Of a stretch of 64,000 bases of DNA, positions 61,401 through 64,000 are shown in pieces. The notes beneath the pieces were generated by a model. It was not told the origin of the DNA. It did not search any database and saw nothing but the letters and a program-made list of their open reading frames with translations. A program made the translations under genes and the position numbers. Within the stretch, counting starts at the first letter, position 1, and each line of letters opens with the position of its first letter. The stretch is from Yponomeuta sedellus (taxonomy: Eukaryota; Arthropoda; Insecta; Lepidoptera; Yponomeutidae): NCBI GenBank assembly GCA_934045075.1, contig OW203721.1, positions 19,946,714 through 20,010,713 of the forward strand. The letters are read 5' to 3'.

Positions 61401-64000
61401 AAAGCGTGAGAAGAACTGACCAAGTGCGAGTCAAATTCGCGCTTATGGTGCCAAATTGTATGTTATTTTTTTCGGCAAAGTGTATTTTTTACGTATTGCG
61501 TTCGTGCGTGCAACGATAATTCATTAGAATGAATGTTGATCGCACGATCGCGAACAGCGACAGAGATCTTTCAGGCTCGTGGCAAATGGCAGATCCTGGT
61601 CTCCGTCTCCCAATACAGACGTGATTGTATATTATGTTACGTGATTTCATTCAGTTCGGGACCCTTAGCGAGCGTCTGACTTACGCTTGGCCTTATTTTT
61701 TATTATTTGTTGATATACTATATAGGAACCACACCACTATTGTACCAAGTATCACGCATTACGTTTCACGTCTGATGTATTACATGAAGCAAAAACAAAA
61801 AGAACACAGCAGCATAATAAAAAATATATGCGAGTGTATAAAAAAAGAACACAATCATGTGTAATAAAAATTATTATTAGATATTTTCATTCTAATTTAC
61901 ACTACCGCACTATACTTAGGTACATGACTGCCGATAAACTGCTGCCCAGCTTAGCATATTTGTCAACAATATTTTTAATTTTTCAATAATAAGATCCTTA
62001 AATACAATTTTTTTATTGCACTGATTACAAAAGTAAATCCACGAAGACGTGTTCAATGCAAGAAGCATTATTTTCCGGCATTTTTCAAACATTTGTTATT
62101 ACTTTTAATCTATACGAATCCTCTTCACAAAATGCAGGCAGGCATTTTACAACTCTATAATTTGGTATGTCTCTAAAATAATAAAATCTAATTTCTATAG
62201 TATTAGTGCGAATTCAAAGTTTTACTATTCGCAGTAGTTCCATCATGGAACAAAGCAATGGGACCACTGGGAATTAATCTAGTAGAGACTGTCGGATACT
62301 TCGCAACATATTACTATGGTTACATTGGCACCATTTGAGTACGGAGTCCTAAATATTCACTACTAACGAAACAACTGCAGACTGAGACCATCAATATTCG
62401 CCACGAAGCGGCACACGGCACGCGGCAAACAAAATGCCTTATCACGATTCGCCAACGCTCCCACCCATAGAATTGACTAATCGATCATCAGACATATCCT
62501 GTTAAGTTACGGTTGTTGATCGCAACCTCGATCAAGACACTTTATTGGTGTCAATTTAAATGCCGGTGAGATATTTCCTCTGCTGCACGCTGACACCGTC
62601 CAGTAATAATAATTCGCTCGGCTCGTCTTGGCGTGGGCACTACCGTGCCCTCAGATAACTAATGCTCCAGTTGACAATAAAATATTTTGCTCTCATTCGA
62701 GAGGCCATGTTAAAAGATCAATAATATTTTGCTCTACAAACTTATAGGTACTTTTCCTTATGTAACATGGTTAAAGCAATTCTGATCACCTGTTACAAAA
62801 ACGCTCTATACACATCAGGCCGAGTCCATGACGTCACAATTTGTGAGTGGTATAGGTAACATTTATTATAACTTAAATAGTATTTACTCCAGGTATGGAG
62901 CTTAGGTAGTAATAACATATTTTAAGGCATCTGCATCGTTTTAAAAAAAAGAGTTCTAATTTTATTGAAATAACTATTTACTTATTAGTAGAGTACTTGA
63001 GTTTCCTTAGAGTACCTTTTGTTTTGTAGCCTCCACTCCATAGTTTTACCATTACAGGGCACAGGGTTTTACAGGGCAGCACCAGTTAATCTAAAAGTAG
63101 TTTGTAAGAGATCGCATTTAGTGATGAGGCCCGCTCGCGTGTACTCTTCGGTTAAGAAATATCTCTGTAATATCCCTTTTTGTGTACGTACATTCGAGTG
63201 TCCTCTACCTATCTATGATTTCTGACCTAGTCTTCCAACGCCGGTTCTTGCTCCAACATTGTTCGTCCCTAGCAGACCTGTTTGCTCGCGATTAGCTATA
63301 TCAGCTCACGAATTGTTTTGAATCAAAGTCGAAGTACCGTTTGTTGTCTTGCGTAATGGAGAGGGTGATAGGCGACCGTAACTACTTACTTGCGAACTAA
63401 ATTAGATACATTAACAACAGGGAAGTTACCAACGCGATTGACGTCATACCTTTCTCGCTGTTCCAGTGAGTTTAGGGGACATAGCATGACTGCCTCGTTG
63501 GTGGTATCACGTATCTGATTACCGTGCGTCGATTCGTTTGGCACTGGGGGCCTTACATTTGTATAAATGGACTCAATCTGCGTGTATTTGCATGTTTGTA
63601 ATGTCCTTGCCTGGTTACCATAGCACATGGTACCCTAGTTTGTAACCAGCTCCTTGGTTATGTAACTTTTAACGTATTAATCTGAGTGCGTGTGTGTGTC
63701 TTTTAAAGCGGAATGTTTAAAAGATATGAGGCGTCATATGTATCATACACAGTGGATATCGTATCTCAGTGGATGTCTGATATGTAACAGTGATATTGAG
63801 CCACATAATTACATGACGAAGTCCAGTTGATATTTTGTTTTTTGCACACAGATGTATACGTGAACATTTACATAATTAGTTGTATTGTAAGGAATTTATG
63901 AACGCCAACCTATTGAGTTAGAGGTGCTATCCTTCCTCCTTTCCTTTTAGGGACTAAAAGAATTAAGAATTATTGAGTTATAAGAATGAAGTCCAGTCAA
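61401..64000. other. Terminal unassigned region
   Basis: CCAAGTGCGAGTCAAATTCG at about 61418 is a scrap of the AAGTGCGAGTCGGACTCG repeat, and TCGTGGCAAATGGCAGATCC near 61578 is a retroposon 3'-end scrap. The remaining 2.3 kb is AT-rich with short open frames (up to 80 codons) that match nothing I know. Part of it may be intronic or intergenic. Confidence 0.35.

Noticed and set aside
63019..63628. Small genes near the right edge
   Set aside because: Frames of 60-80 codons on both strands with no family resemblance, codon signal or splice support.

Overview
The window looks like a repeat-dense stretch of an insect genome, most probably a moth or butterfly. The evidence is an AT-rich background full of TAGGTA/TACCTA words, RTE-type non-LTR ends with GAAGAA tails, a BEL/Pao LTR element, mariner and PIF/Harbinger elements, several tRNA-headed SINE families, and repeat tails (TATG, GATGAT, TTATC) that I associate with Lepidoptera. 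Species cannot be read from the sequence. Nothing bacterial is present.

Layout. 1-5.1 kb: a two-exon protein-coding gene (715-797 joined to 1687-4993). It carries a 90-bp in-frame minisatellite and a DUF7869-like domain with transposase-like acidic motifs. 5.1-15.4 kb: mostly relics, including a 321-bp tandem duplication, an RTE 3' end, MITEs and SINEs. 15.4-16.7 kb: mariner copy 1, coding region broken. 18.2 kb: two abutting near-perfect palindromes. 20.4-26.7 kb: a complete BEL/Pao retrotransposon with LTRs that read as identical and one long gag-pol frame, inserted inside an older inverted-repeat element. 27.6-35.6 kb: SINE-rich, with the unusual inverted tRNA-like composites at 31.3-33.0 kb. 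36.6-43 kb: non-LTR 3' ends, a long TATG microsatellite, a GC-rich candidate first exon, and a PIF/Harbinger relic. 44-49 kb: foldback MITEs and a small non-autonomous LTR element. 52.4-54.2 kb: mariner copy 2, carrying a SINE insertion and sitting beside an RTE-like fragment. 55-64 kb: more SINEs, a 126-bp higher-order minisatellite with nested SINEs, and a last 2.6 kb in which I recognise nothing.

The commonest element is a ~350-bp SINE whose head resembles the internal control region of 5S rRNA. I count about a dozen copies or fragments, several with 8-14-bp target-site duplications (TSDs). Its 3' end resembles the 3' ends of LINE relics here, so LINE-driven mobilisation is the likely model. 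One copy landed in the 5' untranslated part of mariner copy 2, and another in a tRNA-headed SINE, so relative ages can be read.

Only two long coding frames look functional: the DUF7869-like gene and the BEL/Pao polyprotein. Other coding matches (two mariners, two RTE-like ends, one Harbinger fragment) are broken or truncated. Element boundaries are given to the base only where a TSD or terminal repeat fixes them; otherwise they are approximate.
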